Assembly: GCF_026914185.1 (NCBI RefSeq)
Contig: NC_070566.1
Coordinates: forward strand, 5,084,001-5,148,000
Reading direction: 5' to 3'
Source of the DNA: Puccinia triticina
Taxonomy: Eukaryota > Basidiomycota > Pucciniomycetes > Pucciniales > Pucciniaceae
DNA length: 64,000 nt
The notes beneath the pieces are model-generated. The model searched no databases and was not told where the DNA came from. It was given only the letters and a program-made list of their open reading frames with translations. A program made the position numbers and the translations under genes. Every line of letters starts with the position of its first letter. The stretch's first letter is position 1. This document shows positions 12,232 to 23,942 of this stretch, piece by piece.

Positions 12232-12414
12232 TGTTGGAATATATGCTTCAAGCCCCATTTGAGTGGCCAAGCTATATGATCTAATATCCAAAAATCACCA
12301 GTAAGACCAACTGTGTGTTTAGCTAAGTGGTATAAGAGCAGCTCTCATGAATGTAGAAGGTTGTGGGTTCAAATCCCACAACACACAATTCTTTTCACTT
12401 GGGTAATTTCAACA
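12232..12414 (+). repeat. 183-bp tRNA-like dispersed repeat, copy A
   Basis: It runs from TGTTGGAATA to ATTTCAACA and contains a 74-nt tRNA-like segment (12313-12386). Acceptor strands GTGTGTT and AACACAC pair, a T-arm GTGGGTTCAAATCCCAC is perfect, and the D-arm is AGCTAAGTGGTATAAGAGC. The anticodon stem pairs poorly and position 33 is not T, so this is a pseudo-tRNA rather than a working gene. The same 183-184 bp occurs inverted at 34391-34574. It is either a tRNA-derived SINE or a TG...CA-bounded solo LTR that carries a tRNA-like sequence. Confidence 0.75.
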
Positions 12415-13091
12415 CATTATAAGTACGGATGCTCTCAGTGAATTGAATTCAAGTTGGCTAAACCCTGTGAATACTTGATATTCATGCTTCCATATGCATA
12501 TGCAATATTCAATTTCCTAATTGTTATGCATTAATCATTATCTATGATGCATGACAAACATACATGAACATATATTCCAACAAAAGTCACAATATTGCAC
12601 CTATCATTGAATTTTAAATGCTGTGAGCTTTACATTAGGGATACAATGTAAAAATCAAAATCCCCGTTGTGTATTCCCTCCGGGGTGATTTGAGAAACAC
12701 CAGTGAGCAGCTGTGAGCTAAGAGGCCAATGATGGGAGGCCGATGGAGACAAGAGAAAGAGAGAGGAGAGACTTATGCACCTATTGAGGTGCGTGAGGAT
12801 TGACAACAAATAGGATGAGTGAAGAAAGAGAGGAGGAGACAATACAACACTAATCTATAGCTAGATACATGAAACCTAATCTAATGATGATGACTAAGGT
12901 TTGTACCGGATCTGCTCACTCAGCCGCCTGGCCGCAGTCAATGGTCTAGCCCCTCTCTGGACTGTATCGCCACATGATTGGCCAAAAAAGAGCGCTGAGA
13001 GTTGTGTAGCGTTGGGGGGGGGGGGTGATTTTACGATGGCTGGAATTGCGCTTTGGTGGTGTTTGAGTTTGAGAGAGGAGCCAGGGATACT
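12415..13091. other. Flank of the hAT insertion, no gene seen
   Basis: AT-rich DNA followed by GA-rich simple sequence (12740-12840) and a run of ten or more G near 13011. Frames at 12894-13139 overlap on both strands and show no domain. The segment ends at the target duplication GCCGGCAG and joins 17895 onward in the pre-insertion sequence. Confidence 0.5.
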
Positions 13092-13414
13092 GCCGGCAGC
13101 AACGCTGGGCCGGTACGGTACTGTACGGTAACCGGCCATTTTGCGTACTGTACAGGAGTTCCTGCCCGTCTGCTTTACGGTAGCGGTACTAGTACCGCGC
13201 TATTCTGGGTTGGGGCCATACCGTAATGGTTGCTTTTTTTTTATTGCCCTGATTACTGTTATTGTAACGTGTTTCACCCCTGGTTACCGCGGTACCAGGG
13301 GTGAAAAACCCCAATCGGATGAGAAATTTTTTCTAGGAGTATCAGATCATTCCTATCCCCCTTCCCACGCACTCGCAACCCCATCAGAGCCTCTTCAATC
13401 CACCACAACCAAAA

Positions 13415-16400
13415 ATGGTCTCGCAAGGGCCACAGGCAAATCCAAACAACCCATCCGGCGCCGATAATAACCCAGGGTATGAAACTGACCAGTCTCTTGG
13501 TCAGCCTCCACGACAACGCTCTTCACGAGCATCTTCGATTGTTAACACACCAAACATGGTGCCCACATCAAACAACTCACGCGTTAAATTAACCCGCCCA
13601 GCTGCTCAGAAACGGGCCGCAGTCGCAGAGTCCTCAGGCTCAGATCATGGCCGCCCCGATGAGGATGATTCAGAGTCTGCGGAAGGATCAACAGCGCCTC
13701 AAGGGAAATCTAAGCCCAAAAAGAAGAAACAACGCTGTCAAAAAAAAAGAAAGGGAATTCCAGTGTTGGCGCATTGCTGGTATGTCAATCAAGTGCCTAC
13801 CCTTGATCTGTAGAGTTTTGATTGGTTTATTCAGCTGACTATTTGGGCTTGGTTTTTTTTTCTATCCTCCAAGGCAACGGGTAAAGACCCTGCCTTGAAT
13901 TATGATCAGGATTCCGACGAAGGATCGATAGTCATCAAGCCCCGGGGGATGAAGAAACAGAAGAATGATGAGTTTGACAAGATCGAGGAATTCTACCACC
14001 CGCCAACCTATAAGCAAGGCGACCCGGAAGGAGTTCTTCTGAACTTCAAATGCAAGTGGTGCAGCATGATCTATTGTCGCTGCCCTGATAGCAATGGAAA
14101 CCTTGTCAGCCATCGAGACGGCTTTACAAAGATGGGAAGAAACGACCGTGGCTGTGTCAACCGCGCTAATGCCATCAAGGCAGGTGCAAAACTTCCTCTT
14201 TCTGTCGCCGAACGGAGGAAACTGGATGGCAGTGGCAACGTGAAGCAGACTGGAATAGCTCAATTCCTGAAAGCCCAACCCCAGTTTGTCAATTGAGTCT
14301 TGAATCAGATCATCATGATCTGGCAGATTCGCCAAGCCCTGCCCTGGTCGCGCATCAAGGATCCAATCCTTCGCGCTGCTTTTCAGTACGCAAACAGCAA
14401 AGCAGTCCTTTATGGGAGGAAATGGTCGGCAAATGAGGCAAGGTATCTGCACTCAATGCTCAAGTCGCAGGTTTTCGAGGATTTGAATGTTCGTAATTTT
14501 ATTTGTACATGCTTTTTTTGTGTGAAAGTTAATTTCATTTCCACACTCAAAGAATCTGGACACCAAGTTCTCCCTTATCCACAAAATCTGGACAACCAAG
14601 GGGAACCAATTTGCGTTCATTGGCGCGGCCGTGGCTTATGTGGATTCTGATTGGAAATATGTAGTCCGTCATTTAACATTGAAGATGATTCCCTGGAGGC
14701 ACTTGGGACACCTTCTAGCTCGTCCGATTGCTTGCGTTCTTAGAAAAGGCAAGCTGTATCGTAAGATAAGTCTCCGGGTCACTTTTTTTAGTTGTTCCCA
14801 AGCCTGTGCTAATCCTTCCGGTCTGTCTTACATGCTGGCTCAGACCACCGACTCCGGATCCAACAATAACACCATGGCAAGTGCCATGTACGAGCTCTTT
14901 TACAATGACCCCAGAACCCAAGTTACGACCGAATATGGCAAGGATCTTTCCCAGCCCAATTGGGATCCAGAAACAATGCATGTCCGTTGTTTCTGCCACA
15001 AGCTTGCCCTGATTGTAAACGCCGGACTCCAGGCGCTGTCCTTGAAGACCCTCCTGCCATCAAAGACAAAGGAATCCGTTCTTGGATTTTTCCCAGTCTT
15101 GGGAAGAGTTGTCGAGGAATTGGAACCTGAATCTCCCTCTGAAGAAACAGCAGCACTTGAGAAGACAGCGGCCGCACCAGCAATTGAAGACTACGATGCG
15201 GGCTCTGAAAGTGACTATGGTAATGCTGATGAGGAATTGTTGTGCGAGGCGGAGAAGACAAACCCCGCGGGGTCAGAAACCCATGCAAAGTCTAAAAAAC
15301 TGCTCGAACTAACCAAGAAGGTCAGTTATCATTTTTTGGTGTTGAGGATTGGGCTCACATCTGACCCCTCCAATTTTTTCGTAGCTTGATATTGTGATCA
15401 AGCAGATCACCCGCTCAGCTGCACAGCAGGCAAATTTTCTGCAAACCGCCGAAGATCTCAAGATAAAAGTTACTCCTTTGATAGCTGGTTATGGTATTCG
15501 ATGGAATATCAAATACCAAAGTTACCAGAAAGCAATTGATGCCCGCAATGTCATAGACCACATACTCAAGCAGGATCAGGCGCAAAAAGATGGTGGAATA
15601 TTTTCAGATATCTATTTCTTGCCTCGCGACTGGAAGCAGATTGACAATCTGAATTCGGAGCTTGAGGTTTGCTACTTTCACTGCGGTCTTTGCTTCTGAA
15701 GGGTACTGATACACCACCATTGCTTCATTTACAGGTTTTTGTCAAGGTAACATCCGAGATGGAGGGAGATTTGGCGACCGGTGCTCATGTTATCCCGAAA
15801 TATCTGGAGCTCAAGGAGAGTCTCACAGAAAAGATTGAACTTGCCGCGGAGAGCGACGCTCTGTACCCGATGTACCAAGCTATGTACAAGCGAGTGGAAA
15901 AGTATCTAGACGAAGCCATGCAATGCGAGACGCTTATCATTGCTACAATGATGCATCCTTGCTTCAGGATGCACCTCTTCGAGCTTTCCTTTGGCTCCGA
16001 TAGCCAAGAAGTTACAGATAGCCTCAGTCTAATACAGCGGGAATTCAAGAAAACGAAAGCTCAGCAGGACCAACTTGCCAAAGAAAAGGCACCTATTGAT
16101 CCCGAGATATCTATCATTGAAAAACCAGTGAAGAAACCGCCGGCTGGAAACTCCTTGATGTCACGTCTCGCCTCACGTATGGCCGTCCAACCAACAGCTC
16201 AGGCAAATGAGATTGAATCTTACTTGTCTGCCGAACTATCATTCAAAGAAGCTGCGATAGGAGACAAAAATTATCTGTTGACTTGGTGGAAGGTAAGTTT
16301 AGTCCTATACTCTTTTCCAACATGATCTTGGCTGACACACATGTGGTTTGTGACTCGTCAATAGGATCACCACCAAACCTACCCAACCCTTGCGGTAATG

Positions 16401-16622
16401 GCTTGTGCGTATCTTGGGACCCCGGCTAGCTCTTGCGCAGTTGAGAGGCTTTTCTCTGCGGCCTCTGATGTATGCAGCTCCAATCGCGGTGCTTTGTTGC
16501 CATCAACAATGTTGCGATCTGTGAGCAGCCTGATGTGGCTTCGCAAAGATGTCCCCCTGACAGGGGAGTTCAGCGAGGCTGGGAAGGCTTTGAATGTTCT
16601 GCTTCCCAAAAGCAAAAAATGA
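13415..16622 (+). pseudogene. hAT transposase, interrupted by one in-frame stop
   Basis: Seven or more exons with 60-95 nt introns. The N-terminal exon is Ser/Pro/Lys-rich with a basic KKKKQR patch. The next exon (from 13874) has a BED-type zinc finger (FKCKWCSMIY with SHRDG). The middle exons carry the RNase H-fold core (QTTDSGSNN; RCFCHKLALIVNAG). The last exon (from 16364) is the hAT C-terminal dimerisation domain (TPASSCAVERLFSAASDV). The frame is stopped by TGA at 14294-14296 and continues in the same frame with LNQIIMIWQIRQALPW, so the stop is a nonsense mutation inside conserved sequence. The expected first catalytic Asp before WTTKG appears as Lys-Ile (HKIWTTKG), also suggesting inactivity. 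Confidence 0.85.
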
Positions 16623-16850
16623 ATGTCTTTTCTCCTTCCTCCCATCTGCCAATGGCAAAAGCTTTACTAGTTCCGGTATCACCGGTAACAAGCCGAATCT
16701 GCTGTTACCGCTTTTTTAATTTTGATATTCCTCATTCGGGCATACCGTAACGCACCCTCAAAAAAACATGTAAGAAAAAAGCGTACTGAAACAAAACAAA
16801 CGGTACGAGAATGACAAAAAAAAGTACCGTAAAGTACCAAAAAAATCTAC

Positions 16851-17837
16851 CACTGCAAGAATAACTCTAGAAACTGCTTGCAGTTGAGATGCAGCAAGCT
16901 TGAATCAAGCCTCAGCTCAAGCTGGGTTCAAGCATCCAAATTATGTACTGGTGCACCTTGAGTGTATACCTTGTTCAGCATCCCAATGCTGAACATTCTG
17001 TGGTGATCACGCAGTAGGCTGAGGCAAATTTTCAACCTTGAAAATGAGCATTCCCCTGAGCACCCTTTTATTTTATTAAACACTCCATGATGATGTGCTA
17101 TTGAATCCAGCCAGAATAACATAAAAAGGGTGTGTACACATGCAAGGGATATGTACATAAAAAATGAATATGTAAGCATGAAAGGGGAATGTGAGAAGGT
17201 GTATTAACACATAAAAGGGATATTTACACATGATGAAATTGTGAAGTAAGGGGTATTTGCACATGAAAGGGATATGTAAACATTAAAGGGGTATGTAAAC
17301 CTGAATGATGAAAGGGGTATTGAAAGGGATGTAAAAAACTCAAAGGGGACATGTAAACATGAAAGGTTCTTGAACGCATGATGAAAGGGGTATGTACACA
17401 TTGTGAAAGTGTTACATGCACATGAAAGGAGTACATGCACATGAAAGGGATACATGCACATGAAAGGAGTATGTGCACATAAAGGGGTATGGACAAATTA
17501 TGAAAGGGGTGAATGCATAAAAAGGGATATGGGCACATGAAAGGGGTATGTGCACATGAAAGGGGTATGTGCACATGAAAGGGGTATGTGCACATGAAAG
17601 GGGTATGTGCACATGAAAGGGGTATGTGCACATGAAAGGGGTATGTGTACATGAAAGGGGCATTTGCACAGGTATCAACTCAGTATTTTGGAGCCTGAAC
17701 TCAGTTTTTTAGAGCTTAGACCATAAATTATGCAACTTGCATGTAATCAACCAGTGCTTGATTCTTGCATGAGGCACAGCTTACCTTGAGCTCTTGCATC
17801 TCAACTGCAAGCAGTTTCTAGAGTTTTTCTTGCAGTG
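16851..17837. mobile_element. CACTA-like non-autonomous element, 987 bp, nested in hAT
   Basis: Terminal inverted repeats of about 43 bp begin CACTGCAAGAATAACTCTAG and end with the complement CTAGAGTTTTTCTTGCAGTG. A 3-bp duplication TAC flanks both sides (16848-16850 and 17838-17840). CAC...GTG ends with a 3-bp duplication are the CACTA/EnSpm pattern. It has no transposase; the interior is mostly a minisatellite. Confidence 0.88.
17225..17675. repeat. Minisatellite inside the CACTA-like element
   Basis: Tandem units of about 19 bp, consensus ATGTGCACATGAAAGGGGT. They are near-identical at 17530-17650 and diverged (length and base changes) to the left. The long Cys/Pro/Phe-rich frames across it on the minus strand are by-products of the repeat. 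Confidence 0.9.
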
Positions 17838-17894
17838 TACGGTACCTGTATGTTACCCGGTAACCGTAACGTACAGGTCCAGCGTTGCCGGCAG

Positions 17895-19354
17895 GGGTGT
17901 GATCAAAACCAGAAGATGGTGGAGATTGGCTTTGCAGAGTAAAAAAACTTAGAAGACTGGTGAAAACTGGGAATACGGGCGGAAGACGCCAAGAGTAACA
18001 AACATTGAATTCTGATGGAAGACTGAAAAAATACGGTTCAGAGTAGGTCCATGCCTTTCCAAAGCCTGAGTTCAAACTGAACTCAAACCTTGGAGTTGGT
18101 GAAATCTCTCAGAAATCTCATCACAACCTAGCGCGCGCGCCACAACAATCAGAAAAAGATTTCAAACATAAAAGAAATGCCTAGCACAAATATCAAAGGA
18201 AAAAGAAGCAAGAATAAAGAGGGAGCAAAGAAGGAAGCCTGAAACGCCTTGAGGATGCGCGCCACGCCGTGCTGTTGAACCTGAGAAAGTCTTGAGGACT
18301 GGGGACTGCGCCATAACTCTCATTGAGTCGCGGGACCCAATCATAATTCATTGAGTTGCGGGACCCAATCAAAGGAATCTTGATCTTGCTGCCACTGTGA
18401 CTGAAACTGAGAAATGACTGAAAAAGACTGATGCCATGGCCGCCACTAGTTTGGCCACCACTTTAGTCAGACAGAATGTCTGGAAGACCAAGATCAGGAA
18501 ATTCTTGAGCACTTTGCTTGAGAAGAATTTGTACCGTTCCAACACAATTGAGCCTATGAATGAGAGCATATCCATCTTTGTCTCACCTCTGTGAGCGGCA
18601 AGGTTTTCAGAAGTGAAGATGGGTGCATCCATGCCCTCCAAGGAAGTTACAACTTGAGTTTTTTTGGGGGCATTAAAGTGTGATATTCATATTGTATTCC
18701 TTTATAGCCTGAACAGATGGAATCAGACCTTTACAACATGAGGTTTGGTGGACAAATGGGCTAATAAAACTTAAAGATTATTTTGGAGCAGTGGAGTGTG
18801 CTGCAGATATTTTTTTGCTGCTAGTATTGAATCATAACTGTCAAATCCTGGCTTGCACTGAACCCACTGGACCATGAATTGACATTCTTTGCTGGAGAGT
18901 TTCAAAGGCCTTCCACAAGTTTTGTAAGATTCAGGACTTCAAACAACTGCCTTGTTTTCTTGGATCCCTTGCTGGAAGGACTTCCTGAAGATTGTTCTGC
19001 CAAGTCAAGGGCTTGATAGTTCTAGTGTGATGCAGCAAATACTCAAAGTGCCATCCTGCTGCCACAACCTGGATTGCTGGCGGATAAGGTCAAAAAACCA
19101 TCATGGAAAAGAAGTTTGGTGGGATGGATTGGTGATGTTTTGGAGTATAAGGAGTGGGAAAGGAAAGTAAGAATCACCTCAATGTGGGATAGGGGGTGAC
19201 ATCACAAGATTCATGCTGCGTTGGGCAGAAAACCAAAACTTCTGCTGCTGTGACTCAAAAGCCATAACTTTAGCCCACTGACAATCTTGAATTGTTCAAG
19301 CCTAAGCAAAATCACAATACATACAGTGTACACAGGCAGGCACTCATACAGGTA
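17895..19354. other. No convincing gene; remnant sequence
   Basis: This stretch holds an (GC)n-like GCGCGCGC near 18131 and a tandem duplication of about 35 bp around CATTGAGTCGCGGGACCCAATCA (18319-18375). Weak frames occur at 18369-18641 (minus, 90 codons, no domain) and 18952-19170. I see no splice-consistent gene. Confidence 0.4.
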
Positions 19355-19515
19355 CTGGAGGACTTCCCGTTGACTTTGAACAAATCTGGAATTCCAGATT
19401 TTGCAGGGGAATCTGGAATCTGGGACTTTGAATCCCTTCAGGGAGCTTTGGGGACCAAGATTTCACTGCAAAATTGGCTCAGATCTGGATTTCCAGATTG
19501 AAGGGAAGTCCTCCA
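19355..19515. mobile_element. Small inverted-repeat element (MITE-like), 161 bp
   Basis: The ends are TGGAGGACTTCCC and the inverted GGGAAGTCCTCCA. Inside, several AATCTGGA/TCCAGATT copies are also inverted, so the whole can fold on itself. No clear target duplication was found (left flank GGTAC, right CTAAC). Confidence 0.6.
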
Positions 19516-19784
19516 CTAACTGCATGTGATAGCTGCATGCGCTAGTAGATTTTTGTTGCATGACAACAGCAGGTGACCTGGTTACAGCATGACTACATTA
19601 ACATCCTATCCTGACCAATCACACCCCCTGATTCAGCCTGAAGATCATAACCCATAATCACATACCTGACCAATCACATTCACCCATTCAGAATATGTAC
19701 TAGCCAAAAACCCTCATGGACCTAGCTAAAATATCTCATGTGGAGCTCCTCTGGAGCTAAAATCCCTCACTGTTGTCTATAAGA

Positions 19785-20273
19785 GGAGGCTCTCCTCCCC
19801 TTTTTTAACTTCCCCCCCCCCTCCCAGCAGACTACCTGCACTTAGTTTCCCCTATAACAAAGTACACAACTGCTCACTCCACAATATATCAGTCACTCTA
19901 TATTTTGGTTTTACACACATTACCAACACTTACACACAAAATAATAACTCTACACAACACTTACACACAAAATAATAACTCTACACAACACTTACATTAC
20001 ATAACACAGCTCTCTGAGGGGTCCTCTTTGGCCAAATATCACCTGGCTGAAGTCCAGACTCCTCACTCATAACACATTTTAGCAACTTCATAACACCTAC
20101 TTCGTAACAACAGTTATCTCTTGATAACACTCCACTATCACTACATTAAACCTGCCAATCTGAGATTGGTGGGCTTTTTTTAGTGTCTAGTGAACCAGGA
20201 AAGGCAGAGGTTTCCTCAAACATCCCTTTCCGCACTCAGCAAAAGGTTCTCAGGAACACTTTTGAGCTTTACA
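19785..20273 (+). repeat. Solo LTR-like repeat, family A, copy 1 (3' part)
   Basis: Shares with 35040-35676 (plus) and with 62939-63494 and 63565-64000 (minus) the order: TATA-like motif and GGAGGCTCTCCTCC, a C-rich leader, TTAGTGTCTAGTGA, GGAAAGGCAGAGG, AAAAGGTTCTCAGGAACACTT and the common end GAGCTTTACA. The copies stop matching exactly after TTTACA, which fixes the 3' end. The 5' end is not clear. It also contains a 35-bp tandem duplication near 19930-20000. No internal retroelement genes adjoin it. Confidence 0.65.
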
Positions 20274-21232
20274 GCGTGCATGTAGTAAAACCTTGGTGTG
20301 CCTAAAGCCTGACTCTTTCTCTAAGGGCTCAGGCTCAAATTAGAATTCTACCCTGAGATTTGTGTTTTTGATGCACAAACCCTCCTCATTGATTTTCACA
20401 TACAGTTTTAGTACTGCCATTCTGATTGAGGTAAATTAACTCAACTAAATTTTGCCCCATACTTGGGTGGACTGAGAAAGCACACAAGGCTGTCCTACAC
20501 ACCCTAGAGAAGAGGGATGTTTTGAACCAATTTCAAATACTTCAAAATAAGTTCAAGATACCACCTTGAAACAAGTATTAGAAAATAGTACCACACACAC
20601 AGAATGGATGAAACTGACACACCAGAGGTTGGAGACACACACCAACCTCCAGCCTCTCATAAATGGGTAACCAGTCTGATACCCAATGAACTTCAGATAC
20701 ACCTGATTGGATCCCCCAACCCAATATCAAACCAGTTGGTTATCTCAAAACCTAATCCTTATTTTAAGATGTTATCATGATGAGGACATATAAATAGAAA
20801 ACTTGATTGTTTCAGGTTCTGATATGATTGCTTCATTTGTTGATAAAAACTGCCTCAAACAGCATATTGAAACTTTTTTCTGTTAATCAGAAGCTCTGAA
20901 CAGCTTATGATGCAATCAAATCAGTTCTTCATGAAACTTAACTCAAGTTATAGACTCTAACTTGTTGCTGTAATACAGAATATGTGAATAAATTGTGATA
21001 AAATCACATTGCTTATTGGTAAAACTTGTCTCAAGCAATAAATCTCTAGTTTTTGCAACTATGATTTCAATAGGGTATATATATTTCCAAAGACAGTTTT
21101 TTATGAGATATTTCAAAAGAAAATCCAAATACCAATTCACAAATATCCAATTTCATTTGTGAAAATTTCATACACATAAAGGCTTCTCTGTAAACTAGAT
21201 TGGAAAGAGCAAATCTCTCTCTGCAAGCAGTC
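20274..21232. other. Upstream region of the 665-aa secreted-protein gene
   Basis: AT-rich, with no supported gene. A TATATATAT stretch at 21076-21084, about 150 bp before the ATG at 21233, is the best promoter candidate. Two mostly AT-rich frames on the minus strand (20943-21261) are likely chance. Confidence 0.45.
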
Positions 21233-23627
21233 ATGCATATTTCACAAGGATCTCTACACATTGCTTTAATCTTTCTCCACTTATTCTACTTGCAGGGAGC
21301 TCAAAGTATGGAGATGGACTCATTAAGCCATGCCCAAAATCCAATTGCTGAAAGTAATTCCTTGCATTTCTCTTTTAAACTGTCAATACTATGGAAAAGA
21401 GCCTGATATCAACTTTGATCACACTTGTTCTTGTAAAAAACCAATCACTTTAAGGTGCTGAATTAAATGATTCGAAGCACTCCTTGCTTGATCATGGACC
21501 AAAGCAATATAGCTCCCTGGATCAAGAAATGGATGAAGTTTCCCATGGTCATAATGAAATTGCATGTGAGTCAAGGAGACCATTTGGTTCCAAAAATTTA
21601 CACCATTTTGGCCTTGGAGTCACTTTCCATGTCAGGAATTTGATGTTTAAACTGAAATCATTTCACTTTTTTTTTGAAATGTTAAAATTCCATTCAAGCT
21701 GAAACAACTGCAATGGAAACAGATGATTCAAAAATTCAAGAGCTAATAATGGATTCATCTTACCAGCCATATCACCCAAGTACACAACAATCCAACTCAT
21801 CTATCACACTCAAATCTGAATTTAAGGGTGATAAAGATTCACTATCAGGTATATCTATTCCTCTTTTTTATGTTTGAAATATACATATTCAAGAATTGAG
21901 ATTAATGTGTTTAAATTCCTTACAGAAAAAATTAAATCAATGTGTGATGGTCTGAATGCTTTGAGGATTGAGCTTGATAGATGTGGGAAAAAGGTTGAAT
22001 CCATACAAGAAGAATATGAAATGGAAATTCAGCAGCCATTGAGACATTTTCATCAATTCAAACAGCTCCATTCTGTCATATCATCACTGACATCAATGAA
22101 AATCAGAGCTTTGGGTGGAATGAAAGAAGATAGGATCAAATTTGAGCCAATATATATCCCACCAATCCAAAATCCTGGGAAGCAAAGAAACAAGGAGAGA
22201 GGTGCTTCAGGCTTTGGGCAAGTTTCACACAGGTACCACAAAGATTTGAATTCTTTTGAGTTTCTACCTGTAACCAATTATGAAACATCACATGAAAAAT
22301 CCATTGCAGGGGTCAAATTAAGAGTTTATAATTTTTCATCTGGACTCAAGAAGAAATCCAGACTTAACAATAATATCATTTTCCAGAAAATTAGTGAATC
22401 TTCAGCCTTCTTGAACAATTCACTAGGGAAAATTGCAGAAAATAAATCTGAAGAGTTCAAAATGACAAAACATGTGAACAAAAATGCACAGGAAACCCTT
22501 TTAAGAAATTGCATGCAGGAATTGAATGAGCTACTACATGAAATTGGATCCTTTGAATCCCACATCAATTTGAATGAAAGCTTAGAGATAGTTTGTGCAA
22601 ACCTTTCGCTCCAACATATGATACTTGAAGTAATATATTACATGCATGAAAATGAAATAATCTCTGCAGAAGGTTTCAGGAATTTCTTCAAATTAGATGT
22701 TGCAATTGAGGCTGCAGGAGGCACTCTTGCAATGATAAATCAAATGGATGAATCTTCCATCCCATATTATAGCAGCCAATATATCTTATTTGCTCCAGAA
22801 GAAGGTTTGTTAAGAGGAAGAATTGTTGAGTGTGAGTATTTCTTTGTTTTTTTCTTCATTCCAAACTCAATTAAAGATAAACTTACTCAATTTTATTATA
22901 TCTTTAATTGATGAAAGGCATTGATTCTGAAGACTTGAACAAAATTGAATACCATTTCATGAAGGGAAATTTCTTTGTTTGCAAATATGACATTTATGAA
23001 ATGGAAGAAATGAAAGAAATTGAAAAAGAATTCATGTCTGTTATTGATTTGGTTTTCAAAGATAATTGTTTGATTGACACATTGGATAATTTTTCTAAAA
23101 AGGTGTTTGTATCACCAGAAGAAATAGATAGAATCAGGAAAGGATTTGAAGATCTATGTAGCTTATTCATCAAATTTGGTGATATCCAGCAATTGGATGA
23201 CTTCATGGATGATTTCAGATGGAAATTCAGGTTCACATATTGGCTTCTGAACTACATTGAAAGGAGTTATGGGGCGGAGATTTCCAAACTAAAGATCAAA
23301 ACAGAACAAGGTTTTCAGTTAAAATTTGACAGCATGTCTTCCAGCATCAAGTTACTTGAGCGTGCAAAAAACATGAAGAAACTGAATTCTCAAATAGAAG
23401 CTGGCAAACATCTTGAAAAAATTGAAGAAATCAAACAAGCAATTGAGGAATGTCAACAAATTAGTAATGTATCACAAAAAATCCAATTCTCAGCAGAAAA
23501 ACATCACAATAACAAGGTTTATGATTACTTTCTTACCAAAACAATTCGAAATAAGATTGATTACCATGTAGATGAGTGGATTTCTACATTCAAAGAAGAA
23601 GAAAGAAGAATTCAGATTCAAAATTAG
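21233..23627 (+). CDS. Predicted secreted protein, 665 aa, five exons, unknown family
   Basis: Exons 21233-21353, 21455-21565, 21699-21848, 21926-22831 and 22918-23627, all bounded by GT-AG. The joined length is 1,998 nt with one continuous frame. The first exon encodes a hydrophobic N-terminus (HIALIFLHLFYLQGAQS) that fits a signal peptide with cleavage after AQS. Exons 2-3 are Ser/Glu/Asp-rich and probably disordered. Exons 4-5 are Lys/Glu-rich and largely helical, with likely coiled-coil stretches (around EKIKSMCDGL and in the final 120 residues, ending RRIQIQN). I recognise no domain. The codon use is AT-rich, unlike the GC-rich conserved genes at 53-59 kb but like the repeats around it. 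Being secreted, large and lacking a domain fits lineage-specific rust secreted proteins; the role is inference. The start was chosen because it alone supplies a signal sequence in frame. Confidence 0.75.
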
Positions 23628-23705
23628 TCCCTAGAAGGAGTTCTGAGACACCCAAACACTCAAAGGAGAGTGATAATTCTGAGATAGTACATCAAAAATC
23701 AGCAC

Positions 23706-23942
23706 TCAAAAGCTTTGTAGTTTAATGATTTTGTGCTTCAAAAAAGTTATAATTTCAAATTGACCCTTGATAGATATACATGGTTGTTTCTTTAACCACC
23801 CATCAAGTCTGGCTAGCAGTGGAGAATTCCAGTGTTGATTAATTTTCCCATCCAATTTATTTTTATCTTTTATAACCTCATGCAGTCTTCTCAGTACTTC
23901 TTCTCTCACATTTTTTATCTTAGATGTATAATCTCTGTTCAT
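23706..23942 (-). CDS. Possible terminal exon or gene fragment, unknown
   Basis: A 78-codon frame, Lys/Glu/Leu-rich and probably helical (IKNVREEVLRRLHEVIKD), ends just past the stop of the converging plus-strand gene. Composition resembles the C-terminal part of the 665-aa protein, so it could be the last exon of a related gene or a remnant. The frame continues a few codons upstream of its Met without a clear splice acceptor. Confidence 0.3.
   Translation of the reverse strand: MNRDYTSKIKNVREEVLRRLHEVIKDKNKLDGKINQHWNSPLLARLDGWLKKQPCISIKGQFEIITFLKHKIIKLQSF

Larger units (their letters stand above)
13100..17886 (+). mobile_element. hAT transposon, 4.79 kb, with exact 8-bp target duplication
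   Basis: GCCGGCAG lies immediately outside both ends (13092-13099 and 17887-17894). The termini are CAACGCTGGGCCGGTACGG on the left and the inverted form ending GTACAGGTCCAGCGTT on the right. Subterminal regions are rich in GGTAC/GTACCG words. It encodes a BED-finger/hAT-dimerisation transposase. A CACTA-like element (16851-17837) sits in its right subterminal region and interrupts a GTACC-rich stretch. The 8-bp duplication and the transposase type agree on the hAT superfamily. Confidence 0.92.

Noticed and set aside
12313..12386. Functional tRNA gene
   Set aside because: Acceptor and T-arm are good, but the anticodon stem mispairs and position 33 is not T; an almost identical 183-bp unit recurs at 34391-34574, so it is a repeat.
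17225..17675. CRISPR-like regular repeats
   Set aside because: Units are directly adjacent, with no unique spacers, inside a eukaryotic CACTA-like element. It is a minisatellite.
18369..18641. 90-codon minus-strand frame with hydrophobic residues
   Set aside because: No signal peptide at the start, no domain, isolated from any exon-like neighbour.
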